Source: Lunularia cruciata (taxonomy: Eukaryota; Streptophyta; Marchantiopsida; Lunulariales; Lunulariaceae). From it: DNA of 64,000 nucleotides. Of the stretch, positions 33,323 to 43,387 are shown piece by piece. The position numbers and the translations under genes were made by a program. The stretch covers positions 3,415,001 through 3,479,000 of the forward strand of contig OX419755.1 in the NCBI GenBank assembly GCA_948567375.1. The letters run 5' to 3'. The notes below the pieces were generated by a model. The model ran no database searches and was not told where the DNA came from. It saw only the letters and a list, made by a program, of their open reading frames with translations. Every line of letters begins with the position of its first letter. Within the stretch, counting starts at the first letter, position 1.

Positions 33323-33404
33323 CTCTTAGCTCGAATATTTTAGATGATGTAAAGCAGATTTCTCGTCCATTGGAGCGTAACTGATTTTGATTTTGATGTG
33401 TCAT

Positions 33405-33455
33405 CCTTGTGCGACTTGATGGTCTTCCAATCCTTCGTGTTATTTTACGCGGTCT
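33405..33455 (+). repeat. Degraded REL-LINE 3' tail
   Basis: ccttgtgcgacttgatggtc, then cgtgttattttacgcggtc. It abuts the start of dispersed repeat R copy 2. Confidence 0.6.
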
Positions 33456-34055
33456 TACTTCCAAAACCAAGTTTCAATAAAAGATTTCAAGAATTAAGTT
33501 TAGAGTTCCACTCATCCACCCACCCAGCATTTCTCTCCAAGCTGCACATAGATGATCTAGTTTTACTAAGCAAACTGTTCGCCCTAACATTATATAATTT
33601 TACATTTTTTGTCTCTCCCTTGTACGGCTTGATGGGGGTCTTCTCATACTTCGTGTTCTCTGCGCAATCGCCCTTTTCATCGAACTATACAATTTCATGG
33701 GGATTATAGCTCAATCTCGTTCTCCAGACATGTGAGTGACTTTCGATCCAAAAGTCTTTAAAGTTTGAGAAAATTTCAGTTACTGCGATTAACAAAGATG
33801 ACTGGCCATGTTTTACGTGAAAAGAAAACAAAATGGAAACAGATGAGAAATGACTGGCCATGTTTTACGTGAAAATGGATCCTTCAAATATAGCAGATAT
33901 TTATAAGAACATACTCTAGTGGTTCGTGAAATTAGGTACCGTGTATAGGACTCACGTGCGACGTCAAGCTTACAAGATACCGTCAAATACTTCTACCAAA
34001 TTGGGGTATCGTTAAGTATAGATGCCAAATTAGGGGTACCAACTTGGGGTGCTAT
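33455..34055 (+). repeat. Dispersed repeat family 'R', copy 2, with nested tail insertion
   Basis: Same repeat as 9460-9852, interrupted at 33606-33685 by a REL-LINE tail. It also has a local duplication of atgactggccatgttttacg (about 33799 and 33850) and a short extra segment near 33885. Confidence 0.8.
33606..33685 (+). repeat. REL-LINE 3' tail insertion (filled site)
   Basis: About 80 bp starting tttttgtctctcccttg and ending cccttttcatcgaac, flanked by tatataattttacat (33591-33605) and tatacaatttcat (33686-33698). The empty site survives in repeat R copy 1 at 9596-9609. Confidence 0.85.
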
Positions 34056-34166
34056 TCGTTAAGGGGCCACCTAGGATGTGTTCAAAACTGTCAGTAGGCG
34101 CATAATTCAGTAGCTGGATGGGCTGTGCCTGTGCTGAAGCAGGGCAATACTAAATGCTCCCTTGAC

Positions 34167-34195
34167 ACATGAAGGATGAGACGACCCCACCCCAC
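34167..34195 (-). repeat. Degraded REL-LINE 3' tail in AIM24 leader, copy 1
   Basis: atgaaggatgagacgacccc resembles the reverse complement of the tail core. The same remnant is at 37117-37145 in copy 2, so it predates the duplication. Confidence 0.5.
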
Positions 34196-34581
34196 TTTTC
34201 CTCAATGTGAAGTTGATCCCTCATCCCATTGTACTCTTGCCTTCCTGCATTCAATAAGAGAGACGATCTTCTTCTAGAGTGTACACTATGCGTTCCTTGG
34301 GATCAGCAAAGAGGAGAGATTCAGACTTGTGGCCGGGAGATTGGTAGCTGTAAGAGTTGCATATCTGTAAGGAATGTCTGTGTTCAATTTTCAACGGTGA
34401 GTTGCAGACATTGAGTGAGAGAGAACAATCGTATGTAAGCTTGTAGGATAGAGAGCTCAGGAATGGTTGTCAAACCTTGAGGAAGGTAGGGTCTGCAAAT
34501 TCGATCAAATCGTCATCGAAGCTCGAAGAAGCTACAGCTTAGCAGAGGAAGAGAAGGGAAATAAGAGAAGAGACAAGGAGT

Positions 34582-35658
34582 ATGAATTCGGGTGCACCAT
34601 CCAAACCAGGTCACCCCAGCCAGGGACCCGGAGGCCATCCTGGTTCGACAGCACCGAATGTTCCACCCTCAGACTACGGCGTACCGGGCTCTCAAGCTGT
34701 AACTCAACACAATTACCAGGGAACTGCACCACCGCCAAATCAAGCTCCGCCTCAACAAAATTACTCTGGTGGTTCACCACCGCCAAAACCAGCGATGCAC
34801 TCTCAAGCTCCTCCTCAACAAAATTACGCAGGTGGTGCCCCTCCAACAAATCCTGCGTACCAAGGTCTATTTCAGGGCCAGGGTGGGAACATCGCGACTG
34901 GGTACCCGGCGTATTCTCTCAATCAATTTGTTGCAGCCACAGAGCCTAGCACTAGCACAAGCACAATCCCGTTTGAAGTGGATAAAACCCGCCCGTCTAT
35001 GCTGCAAGTAAGCTTCGGCTTAGCTGGCAGCTCCGTTGGGGAGTTGCAACAAGTTTTCATTAAAAAGGGTTCCATGGTGGCTTATAATGGCGACATCAAG
35101 TTTGAGCGGGAGGATTTCTTGGAACATGGTCTTGCCCATTTGATGAAAAAGACCATAACATCGGAAGGAGCCAGGCTGGTGAAAGCTACAGCCAAGGGTC
35201 ATGGACAACTATTTCTTGCCGATGCCGGCAAAATGGTAACTGTTTTAAAGCTGCAGGGGGACTCCATCTCAGTAAACGGTGATGTCCTCCTCGCAGTTGA
35301 GCCGAGCTTGAATCAAAACATTGTCATGATGACAAAGCTCTCTGCAATTGTCGCCGGTGGCCTTTTCAACGTGAAATTGAGCGGATACGGATGTGTTGCC
35401 ATTCTCTCTCGCGGAAAACCTCTCACGCTGGAGGTGGCACAGGGTAAACCTCCCGTTTTTACTGATCCTGGAGCGACAGTGGCGTGGTCAAGTGCGCTTA
35501 CCCCCGATTTCAACACGGATTTACGATTAAAGATGCTAATTGGTCGCGGAAGTGGTGAGAGTTTCCAAATGAAGTTCGATCCCAAAAAGGGCACTGGTTT
35601 CGTGGTTGTTCAACCTTATGAGGAAATTGCACAGAAGGCTTCAAAGAAGACCCCTTAG
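34582..35658 (+). CDS. AIM24-family protein with Pro/Gln-rich N-terminus, copy 1
   Basis: An intronless frame of 358 residues. Residues 1 to about 110 are low-complexity, rich in Pro, Gln, Asn and Gly, with a repeated APPQQNYSGG/APPQQNYAGG motif. From about 130 to 350 there is an AIM24 (DUF124) beta-rich domain: PFEVDKTRPSMLQVSF, KKGSMVAYNGDIKFERE, GHGQLFLADAGKMVTVL, GLFNVKLSGYGCVAI and FDPKKGTGFVVVQPYEE. AIM24 proteins occur in bacteria, archaea and fungi; in yeast the mitochondrial member affects inner-membrane organisation, but this protein shows no evident presequence, so a cytosolic location is likelier (inference). The start ATG opens the repeat domain; frames upstream belong to the leader. 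Copy 2 is at 37568-38647. Confidence 0.85.
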   Translation: MNSGAPSKPGHPSQGPGGHPGSTAPNVPPSDYGVPGSQAVTQHNYQGTAPPPNQAPPQQNYSGGSPPPKPAMHSQAPPQQNYAGGAPPTNPAYQGLFQGQGGNIATGYPAYSLNQFVAATEPSTSTSTIPFEVDKTRPSMLQVSFGLAGSSVGELQQVFIKKGSMVAYNGDIKFEREDFLEHGLAHLMKKTITSEGARLVKATAKGHGQLFLADAGKMVTVLKLQGDSISVNGDVLLAVEPSLNQNIVMMTKLSAIVAGGLFNVKLSGYGCVAILSRGKPLTLEVAQGKPPVFTDPGATVAWSSALTPDFNTDLRLKMLIGRGSGESFQMKFDPKKGTGFVVVQPYEEIAQKASKKTP

Positions 35659-35790
35659 CAACAGCCGGAACCCTTTATATCAGAAGAGATGTATAGTTGA
35701 ATATATTTGAAGCAGCTGCATGGCAAGTCCGGGCCTAGCCCCATTTTGGGATACTATTTATTAAGGGGCCACCTAGGATGATCTTCTATG

Positions 35791-35820
35791 AGAGAAAAAG
35801 GCGACCACGTAGGATGAACT
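35791..35820 (-). repeat. Partial REL-LINE 3' tail
   Basis: agaaaaaggcgaccacgtag followed by gatgaact, the reverse complement of the tail terminus, shortly after the 3' UTR of AIM24 copy 1. Confidence 0.6.
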
Positions 35821-36649
35821 AGGATGAACTTCTATTAGGTTGATACCCTGCCACTGCCACTGTGGAGTAATCTGTTTGGGAGAAAAGATTTGCGTTTTAC
35901 GTTTGAATTACTCTTTTCAAGTTTCCAGTTCCGTTCGCGTTTCTATTTTTAAGTTTCCAGATCCGTTCCGCGGGTTTATTTTCCATTTTCATTAAAATTC
36001 CTTTTCATTTCGGGTCGATTTTCCATTTCCATTCTCTGGTTTTGGGATTCATCTTTCCGTTCCCTCACACATCCCAACAATAGAAATGCTGTTTTTCCTG
36101 CGTAAGTTCAGAGAGCAAATCCCCAATTTGCGGTTTATAAGGAACCAGAACCTAAGCGAAAGTGCTGAAGAGATTCGTATCAGGGGCACCGAGGGATGCA
36201 ACAATTCGAAATCACCTTGTGTTGTTCACATTCTCGGCAGTATCTACTCGTCCGGTATTATATCCTCGTCCGTGGTTCAACTGGCTCGTTCTACGTCACG
36301 GTCAATTTTTGCCCATCACTCACAAGGTTCGACGTGAGGCGATCGACTTTCTACCACGGGGAGAAAAAAGTTAGGTGTCAAATGTATGGCTGAACTCGAG
36401 CAACGAGCCATTGTGACTGCGTTGTTTTAGATTCACGATGAGGAACACATATGTGAGTATGGAAAATGGGGCGCGAGCGGTTACTTGTCGTTGAGCTAAT
36501 TTGTTGTCCGGGAAGTTTCTGATGCTGAAACGGACCCGGAAACTTGAAAAGTTGTCGCAAATCGCAAAGTTTCAACCAATCATATTAGCCCGATGACAGG
36601 GGTGTTAACCCAGTAAATAAAAAGGAATGTTTCCTCGCCCACCTCTCTG
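35821..36649. other. Intergenic DNA between the AIM24 copies
   Basis: Several overlapping short frames (36086-36393) but none convincing. A weak resemblance to a SWIM-type segment (LVRGSTGSFYVTV) lacks the zinc ligands. Confidence 0.35.
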
Positions 36650-36752
36650 TTGGGGCTAGCCCTACTTTCCCTCTTTTGTCTCTTCCTGTCTCGGTCCCTT
36701 GTACGGCTTGAAAAGGTCTTCCTATCTTTCATGTGTTTCATGTGGTCTCATT
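36650..36752 (+). repeat. Longer REL-LINE 3' end
   Basis: Includes tggggctagccctactttcc, corresponding to the end of the LINE ORF (ggggcttagccccatgttac at 670-690), then the tail. It shows that the tails come from the LINE rather than from an unrelated SINE. Confidence 0.7.
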
Positions 36753-36753
36753 A

Positions 36754-36905
36754 AGCCCATCTCTACAATACTTGATGGATGATGGATAGGAAGTCAAAGA
36801 TCCATAAATACATGTGTCCTACGTGGGCGTCTATTTTCTGTCATCAAGCCATCTCTACAATACTTGATAGATGATGGATAGGAAGTCAAAGATCCATGAA
36901 TACAT
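36754..36905. repeat. Direct repeat of about 60 bp
   Basis: catctctacaatacttgat and the following 40 bp occur at about 36757-36814 and 36849-36905, separated by about 34 bp. Confidence 0.85.
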
Positions 36906-37116
36906 GGATAGGAAGTACGCGTCTGAGGGCTCCTGAGGGGAAGGCGACCACTGATAAGGATGTGGTTGACTTAAGATGACATGGGGAAGGTGTTCCCCTT
37001 AGCTTCAGTACCGGCTGTCGTTGATGTGTTCAAAACTGTCAGTAGGCCCATAACTCAGTACTTGAATGGGCACCGCCTGCGCTGAAGCAGGGCAATACTA
37101 AATGCTCCCCTGAACG

Positions 37117-37145
37117 CATGAAGGATGAGAAGACCCCATCCCCTT
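37117..37145 (-). repeat. Degraded REL-LINE 3' tail in AIM24 leader, copy 2
   Basis: atgaaggatgagaagacccc followed by atcccctttg, reverse complement of the tail core and clearer than in copy 1. Confidence 0.55.
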
Positions 37146-37567
37146 TGAGTGCTCTTGTAAGATTGCACTTCGTCAGAGGCTGTTTCTCGATGTAAAGTTG
37201 ATCCATCATCCCATTGTACTCTTGCCTTCCTGCACTCGATAAGAGAGACAGTCTTCTTCTAGTATGTACACTCTCTGATTCTTGGGATCAGCAAAGAGGA
37301 GAGATTCAGACTTGTGGCCTGGAGATTGGTAGCTTTGAGGGTTGGTTATCTGGAAGGAAGGTCTGTGATCAATTTTCAACGGTGAGTTGCAGGTATCGAG
37401 TGAGAGAGAACAATGAGTATTTAAGCTTGTGGGATAGAGGGCTCGGGAATGGTTGTCAAACCTTGAGGAAGGTAGGGTCTGTAAATTCGATCAATTAGTC
37501 ATCGAAGCTAGAAGAAGCTACAGGTTAGCAGAGGAAGAGAAAGGAAATAAGAGAAGAGACAAGGAGA

Positions 37568-38647
37568 ATGTATTCGGGTGCACCATTCCAACCAGGTCAC
37601 CCCAGCCAGGGCCCTGGAGGCCATCCTGGTTGGAATCATGGACCAGCACCGAATGTTCCACCCTCAGGTTACGGCGTACCGGACTCTCAAGCTCTAACTC
37701 AACATAATTACCAGGGAATTACACCACCGCCAAATCAAGCTCCGCCTCAACAAAATTACTCCGGTGGTGCACCACGGCCAAAACCAGCGATGTACTCTCA
37801 AGCTCCTCCTCAACAAAATTACGCAGGTGGTGCCCCTCCAGCAAATCCTGCGTACCAAGGTCTATTTCAGGGCCATGGTGAGAAGATCGCGACTGGGTAC
37901 CCGGCGTATTCTATCAATCAATTTGTTGCAGACACAGAGCCTAGCAAAAGCACAGCCCCGTTTGAAGTGGATAAATCCCGCCCGTCTATGCTGCAAGTAA
38001 GCTTCGGCTTAGCTGGCAGCTCCGGCGGGCAGTTGCAACAAGTTTTCATTAAAAAGGGTTCCATGGTGGCTTATAATGGTGACATCAAGTTTGAGCGGGA
38101 GGGGTTCTTGGAACATGGTGTTGGCCATTTGCTGAAAAAGGCCATAACAACGGAAGGAGCCAGGTTGGTGAAAGCTACAGCCAAGGGTCATGGACAACTG
38201 TTTCTTGCCGATGCCAACAAAATGGTAACTGTGTTACAGCTGCAGGGGGACTCCATCTCAGTAAACGGTGATGACCTCCTAGCATTTGAGCCGAGCTTGA
38301 AGCATAAAATTGTCATGATGACAAAGCTCTCTGCAATTGTCGCCGGTGGTCTTTTCAACGTGAAATTGAGCGGATACGGATGTGTTGCCATTCTCTCTCA
38401 CGGAAAACCTCTCACGCTGGAGGTGGCACAGGGTAAACCTCCCGTTTTTACTGATCCTGGAGCAACAGTGGCGTGGTCAGGTGATCTTACCCCCGATTTC
38501 AATACGGATTTACAATTTAAGACGCTCCTTGGTCGCGGAAGTGGTGAAAGCTTCCAAATGAAGTTCGATCCCAGAAAGGGCACTGGTTTCGTGGTTGTTC
38601 AACCTTATGAGGAAATTGCACAGAAGGCTTCATGGAAGATCTCTTAG
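37568..38647 (+). CDS. AIM24-family protein with Pro/Gln-rich N-terminus, copy 2
   Basis: An intronless frame of 359 residues, collinear with copy 1. It has four extra residues near position 21 (WNHG at the GGHPG boundary) and lacks a few in the Ser/Thr stretch near 128. The AIM24 domain is uninterrupted: KKGSMVAYNGDIKFEREGF, GHGQLFLADANKMVTVLQL, GLFNVKLSGYGCVAI, FDPRKGTGFVVVQPYEE. Many differences from copy 1 are synonymous or conservative and no stop has arisen in either, which suggests both are under selection (inference; not measured). Leader sequence is shared with copy 1, so regulation may be too. Confidence 0.85.
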   Translation: MYSGAPFQPGHPSQGPGGHPGWNHGPAPNVPPSGYGVPDSQALTQHNYQGITPPPNQAPPQQNYSGGAPRPKPAMYSQAPPQQNYAGGAPPANPAYQGLFQGHGEKIATGYPAYSINQFVADTEPSKSTAPFEVDKSRPSMLQVSFGLAGSSGGQLQQVFIKKGSMVAYNGDIKFEREGFLEHGVGHLLKKAITTEGARLVKATAKGHGQLFLADANKMVTVLQLQGDSISVNGDDLLAFEPSLKHKIVMMTKLSAIVAGGLFNVKLSGYGCVAILSHGKPLTLEVAQGKPPVFTDPGATVAWSGDLTPDFNTDLQFKTLLGRGSGESFQMKFDPRKGTGFVVVQPYEEIAQKASWKIS

Positions 38648-38733
38648 CAACAGACAGAACTTCTTATATCAGAAGAGATGTACAGTTGAATATACTTGAA
38701 GCAGCTGCATGTCAAGTCTGAGCCCGTGGCTGC

Positions 38734-39350
38734 AAGCTCGGAAAATCAGGCTTCCCAGGATGGAATCTCAACTCTTGGTCGAAATCTTCAGATATTGCAT
38801 GTAGATTCCGTCCGCCGATGTTACCGGCACACAAGTATCATTTAATGATGAGGACCCGGTTCTTTCTTGGCGCTAATGTCTACTGCAAAGCCCCGGTTCC
38901 TTTCCTGACTTTCTCCTATTCTTTGCACCCACCACTTTCATAATATTCCGTTCAAACTCGAATTTAAAAGTTCTCCATTTCCATCTGATTAATTCTGTGC
39001 GAATTAAGTGTGAGACAGACATTGCAGGTTAGAAGCTTAGTTTTTTCTAAATCTCTGGTCTCAATCTCTACAATTGACGGCCTTGGTAGCCCTCCCTATG
39101 CTAACACGTATGTATTCTTTCATTGTCTGAAGTTTTAAGGGAGGAGAAACGTCTAATATTCTTCCATCCCGCAAGATACTTGGCAGTCAGTTTATGACAA
39201 GCAGGACGACCAAAACAAAGTTTAGATAGATAATACCCCTAAAAAGGAAAACTAAGTTTTAGTTTCAGGTTCAATTTAGTGACACAAGTCGAAATCATAA
39301 AGTAGACTCAATTTGAACTCAAATTCTTTATTCCGCCTCTTAATTCTTAG
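38734..39350. other. Intergenic DNA, no gene seen
   Basis: No convincing frame on either strand. Confidence 0.4.
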
Positions 39351-39354
39351 TTCT

Positions 39355-40242
39355 TAATTGACTTCTGCCAGAGGTCGTGCCTGTCTTTACCGTGCCAAAC
39401 TAAGAAGTACTGCAACACGCTGTTGAACAAAATAGCAATCTCTTTGTTTTCTCCGAAGCCATTCCAGGCTACGACTGATTCTTTGGCCTCTCTCGGCAAC
39501 CGCACATCGTCTTCGTCTTCGTCTTCGTCTACGTTGTCTATATAATATCGTCATCGAATGAGAGGTTCTGAAGGAAGCTCACGCCGAATCCAGTCCTTTC
39601 ACTTCCTCATACCCACGGGCTCAGCAGAATCTTTCCCGTGAGGTAATGAAGGATTACGACCCGAAGGTAAAGAAAAGCACAAAAATTAGAAAACATTTAA
39701 ATCACTGATCTCCGTTCTGGCTCCGATATGATAACTGCTTTCTGATACTTAAGCACCGTGAACATTTGTAAGACAACCGAGCATGCTATTGTACTGCTCG
39801 ATTTGAGGAAACCGCTTGCATTCCAGTGAAGATATACCAACACATATGCTAAAGACACCGTTTTCCGTGGTCTTTCAACAAATCATCGGACAGACCGTGT
39901 AGTATGATGTCTTGTCCGTTTCTGTACCAGACGTATACTTCTGTCGTGAAAGAGTTCATGTCCGCGACCAGGCAACGTAGAAGTTTTGAAATACATTGTG
40001 ATCTCATTGTCGTCTCCGGGCCGCCCATTCGTGGGAATGACTGCTCCATCTCCTTCTCTTAAAAGCCGAAGACATCCACGAGGCGGTGCATGAAAGACCG
40101 GTAAGATATGAGGTCCCAATCTATTCTTTTCACTCCCTCGTATGCACACAGGTTCAGCGGAATGATTTCTTATAGGGTCTTTAACGGATATGACAGAAAG
40201 CTGAAAGGCAACCTCCAAATAGTGGGATCTCACACGTTTCAA
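39355..40242 (-). pseudogene. Two related degraded coding segments of unknown family
   Basis: On the minus strand, one segment (about 40170-39849) reads YEGVKRIDWDLISYRSFMHR, a stop, then MNSFTTEVYVWYRNGQDIIL and HGLSDDLLKDHG. The other (about 39645-39355) reads GYEEVKGLDS, then an acidic run from a (tcttcg)n microsatellite, and FNSVLQYFLVWHGKDRHDLW before a stop. The paired motifs (YE-VK--D and V-Y--VW--GKD--DL) suggest tandem copies of one gene. I do not recognise the family; either pseudogenes or poorly resolved exons. Confidence 0.35.
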
Positions 40243-41443
40243 TCTTCTGATGCCCGTCGCTACTCCTTTGAAATATATACCTGCTTTTCTGAGCTGTAGA
40301 TCAGTAACAGTCAGTAGCTAGGTTATGGTTTATACTGACTGGTAACTTGGGGCCTCAGACAACTGATAGATTTTGTAGCTTGTGATCATGAGTGGATACC
40401 TTACATCTGGTTACACAATTAACGGCCACGGGAACGGCTCGAGCCCGTCCCCGTTCATGTTCTCATCGCTTCAGAGGGCCGATCGATGCCTCCTTCAAGG
40501 CCGTGATGTCATCTGGCTAGGACTTCACACTTCTTTGCATCCAACATAAGCATAAGGTCCTACTCTGATTGTCTTAAACGGTGTTGAGCACCTTACAACA
40601 GCAAATCAATACTGGACAACGTCGTCTCTGTCATAGCAATCCCGTTGTTTCCTAAGTTCGGACAGGACTTGTTGATGCTTATTAGCACCAGTCACTAGCC
40701 ACAAGCGTTGAACTGGCAAAGAAAGAGGAGGACTTAGGGGCAACCTTTTTGTAACACGAGAAAAGCATTATGTTACTTATGTGTGGCAACCTTTGCACGA
40801 AGAGAACGGCAATATCTTGACTATTTTCTGACCTAACTGCTGTTGTCATGTACTATCCCAAATGTATACCTACAGTTTGCTTGCAAATGAACCAAGGCAT
40901 ACACGAGTTGATAAACAAAAGATTTACCGAACTTTATTTTTAATTTCCAAACCACTATGGTTCCAGATGTACTAGATTAGCTGGCATAATCTGCGTAACA
41001 GATTTCAGCCAATTAGCAAATACCCGTAGCACACGTCCTGCTTGACCTCCATTTTCAATTTTTCCACAAAGACTTTCTGTCCATATCTAGGATACATGCA
41101 ACGATCAAAGCATCGGAGCGTTAACAGATTCACAAACAGATAAAGGAAAAGGCCTCCAAGCCATGCCTCATGTCAAACATATACAGAGACAATTGCTTGA
41201 GTACTGTACATTTCCAACGCATATATAAAATAAGTGGGGCAAGTTATCCTGACCCATTCTTTAAACCTTACAACTGGAGTTAAACTTAATCTGTCAACAC
41301 CCTCCTCTGTTTTCGCACAGAGCTAAAAGTCCCTCGACGTCTAAATGTGCGGAACTATCAGCTAGTACGTGTTCTACTTCTACTTCCTATGGTCTGTAAA
41401 CTGCGCATCAGTTTAGCGTTAACAAGCGTAACAAGCGTTTAGA
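40243..41443. other. Intergenic DNA, probably including the PEX11A 3' UTR
   Basis: No supportable gene. The stretch next to 41443 lies downstream of the PEX11A stop. Confidence 0.45.
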
Positions 41444-43387
41444 TCAGCAACTTTTCCAGTTTTTGTGGGTGCTGATCAATGCAGAAATGAGACCTGCCGA
41501 AGCAAGGAGAAAGGGTCGAGCTAAAGGACCCTTCCCATCCTTGATATCGTTGAGAGCAAGCAAACTGTCAGATAAGTCCTGTACAAGTGACAAGGTTTTC
41601 ATGAAGCGTCTGGCTCGCACCAACCGCAGCTCTTTGGATATCCTTACTTTCTCGTCTAAACCTTCATCAGCATTCAACCCTTTCAAGAGAACAATTTCTC
41701 TGTTCCTCATCGCCATTACTTGAAGCGTTTTTAACGTAACACTTCCCAGGTAACCAATGAACTCGGCCCATGCACTCCACTTCTGTAGCTCCCTTCCATG
41801 CCGTTTGTCAATTGCACCAGCCTTTACCTGCGTATTTTGACAGCCATTACCAAGTTTAACTACTTATAAAAAGTGAAACAGCAACTTCCTTAAGAAGCCC
41901 CGGACAGGAAGATGAGGATGACATTCGCTACTATGCAAACAAGCCCTAATGAGGACATACTTCAGTCAAGTGACGGATTGAACACCATCGACAACCAAAA
42001 ACGACAGGAATCTGTCAACTCTTCGTTCGTAGTTCTGGTTGTGAACGCCAGGTTTTAGTTCAACATCTTCCATTCACGGGATCTCTTCCTACCAAGATAT
42101 GGGTACGGCCACCAATAAAGTCAGTAAACACTAATTGAGTCAAATAGCATTTGGATTCTCGTTTTCTACTGAGACAGAGCCGGCTCGCTAAGTCCCTTGA
42201 AGACATCGTTTTGCGGCATCTTCTCAAATACTTCTTCTCTCGAGAAAGGTATACTACATGCTGGAAGAATGACCTGTCATACCCTAAACGACGACATGCT
42301 TTGCAACTAGGTAATGGGGTGACTTTAATAGCTACGTTGAAGAGCACATCAGTTTATGTTGATAGAGATGAAAAGAAACGATATGGAGGGAGGACAGAGA
42401 AGAGAAGAAGGCTCTAATACACATCCAAGAAGAATATTCTAGCATAGACGATCACTGATCAGTTAGGCATGCTGCACCTTTAGAGTCAATATTCACAGCC
42501 TTAGCTAGAAGTGTAATATGCTCCGATTGATAAAATGGTTGCATTGACGCAAAGAAACAGTGAAGAGGAGCTCAGTATTATTTGAGTGACGATCCCAGAT
42601 GCAATCCCGGTGCTACACGATTACCGCACTTAGACTCATAAAGTGAATGAGCACTACTCTGTCAGTATGGTGTAGAGAAGAAAAACTCACTGTTGAAATT
42701 GACGTTTACCTTATTACACCTCAAGAAAATAACACAACACCGGCAATTCCTCCGAAGCCTGTTAGTTGGTCAGGAATTATGGAACTAATCTTCTACTGCA
42801 CACTATGTAACCTAATTCATCGACTGAAAATGCTTGAATGTAAAATCATGCAAGAAAACTGCCCAGACTCGTGCAGTTTAGTGTCGTACATGACCTAATT
42901 AACAACTAAATTAAATTCTTTAAAGCTATAAGCTTCATCATATCGAAAAATGTTGAATCCTTGCCTGTAATTCATGGCTCTCTGATCTAAACAGAAAATT
43001 TACAGAGGCCCAACATGAGTTCCAAGGGAAACAGAGAGTACAAACCAGCCAAATGAATTGCTCCACGAAATAGTAAATTCCCTCCCCGGTGCATGAAACG
43101 AGTTCCAAGAAGCCGTCCCGGCTCGCGTATGAGGGAATTCTGCTCAATGCATTCACGTCCTGAACAAATTTGCCGAGACGAAAAGCTTTTCGACTGGTTC
43201 CAACGCTAGACTCAAAAGATTTCACTCGCTTGACAACCAAAGGATCGTGAAACAAAATCAATGGTGTAGAAAGCCATAATTTACTGGAATAACGCAAAAT
43301 CTTCAAAGCTTTGTCAACTCCATCTCGTCTCGCCAGGTACGCTTCCAAATGCTCGAGAAAAGCTCTGTTCCGCTGTTTCTCCGCCAT
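41444..43387 (-). CDS. PEX11A: Peroxisomal membrane protein 11A, two exons
   Basis: Exon 1 is 43387-43046 (114 codons, [23 protein letters not shown]); exon 2 is 41827-41444 (127 codons plus stop). The intron (43045-41828, 1218 bp) has GT (gtttgt) and AG (acgcag) ends and the frame joins cleanly as FIWL then [10 protein letters not shown]. The 241-residue product matches the plant PEX11A pattern along its length: [77 protein letters not shown] and the C-terminal [18 protein letters not shown]11 proteins bend and elongate the peroxisomal membrane before fission, with both termini cytosolic in plants. No C-terminal dilysine motif is present. The length is close to Arabidopsis PEX11A. Frames inside the intron are not genes. 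Confidence 0.92.

Larger units (their letters stand above)
34076..35747 (+). repeat. Duplicated AIM24 segment, copy 1
   Basis: From tgttcaaaactgtcagtagg to the 3' UTR. It is similar throughout, leader included, to 37026-38733, so the duplication is genomic rather than a retrocopy. A 27-bp direct repeat (34052-34078 and 35754-35780, two mismatches) flanks this copy only. Confidence 0.85.
37026..38733 (+). repeat. Duplicated AIM24 segment, copy 2
   Basis: Same segment as 34076-35747, with about 48 bp extra in the leader (around 37150-37195). The spacing between copies is about 2.98 kb, in direct orientation. Confidence 0.85.

Noticed and set aside
36086-36393. SWIM-type zinc-finger gene fragment (LVRGSTGSFYVTV)
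   Set aside because: The Cys and His ligands that define SWIM are missing and three frames overlap without one being better.
34229-37498. Small upstream proteins (MYSCLPA...) before each AIM24 copy
   Set aside because: They lie in the duplicated leader and differ in length between copies; no sign of protein-level conservation.
42060-42898. Short frames between the two PEX11A exons
   Set aside because: They fall inside a GT-AG intron and show no domain.
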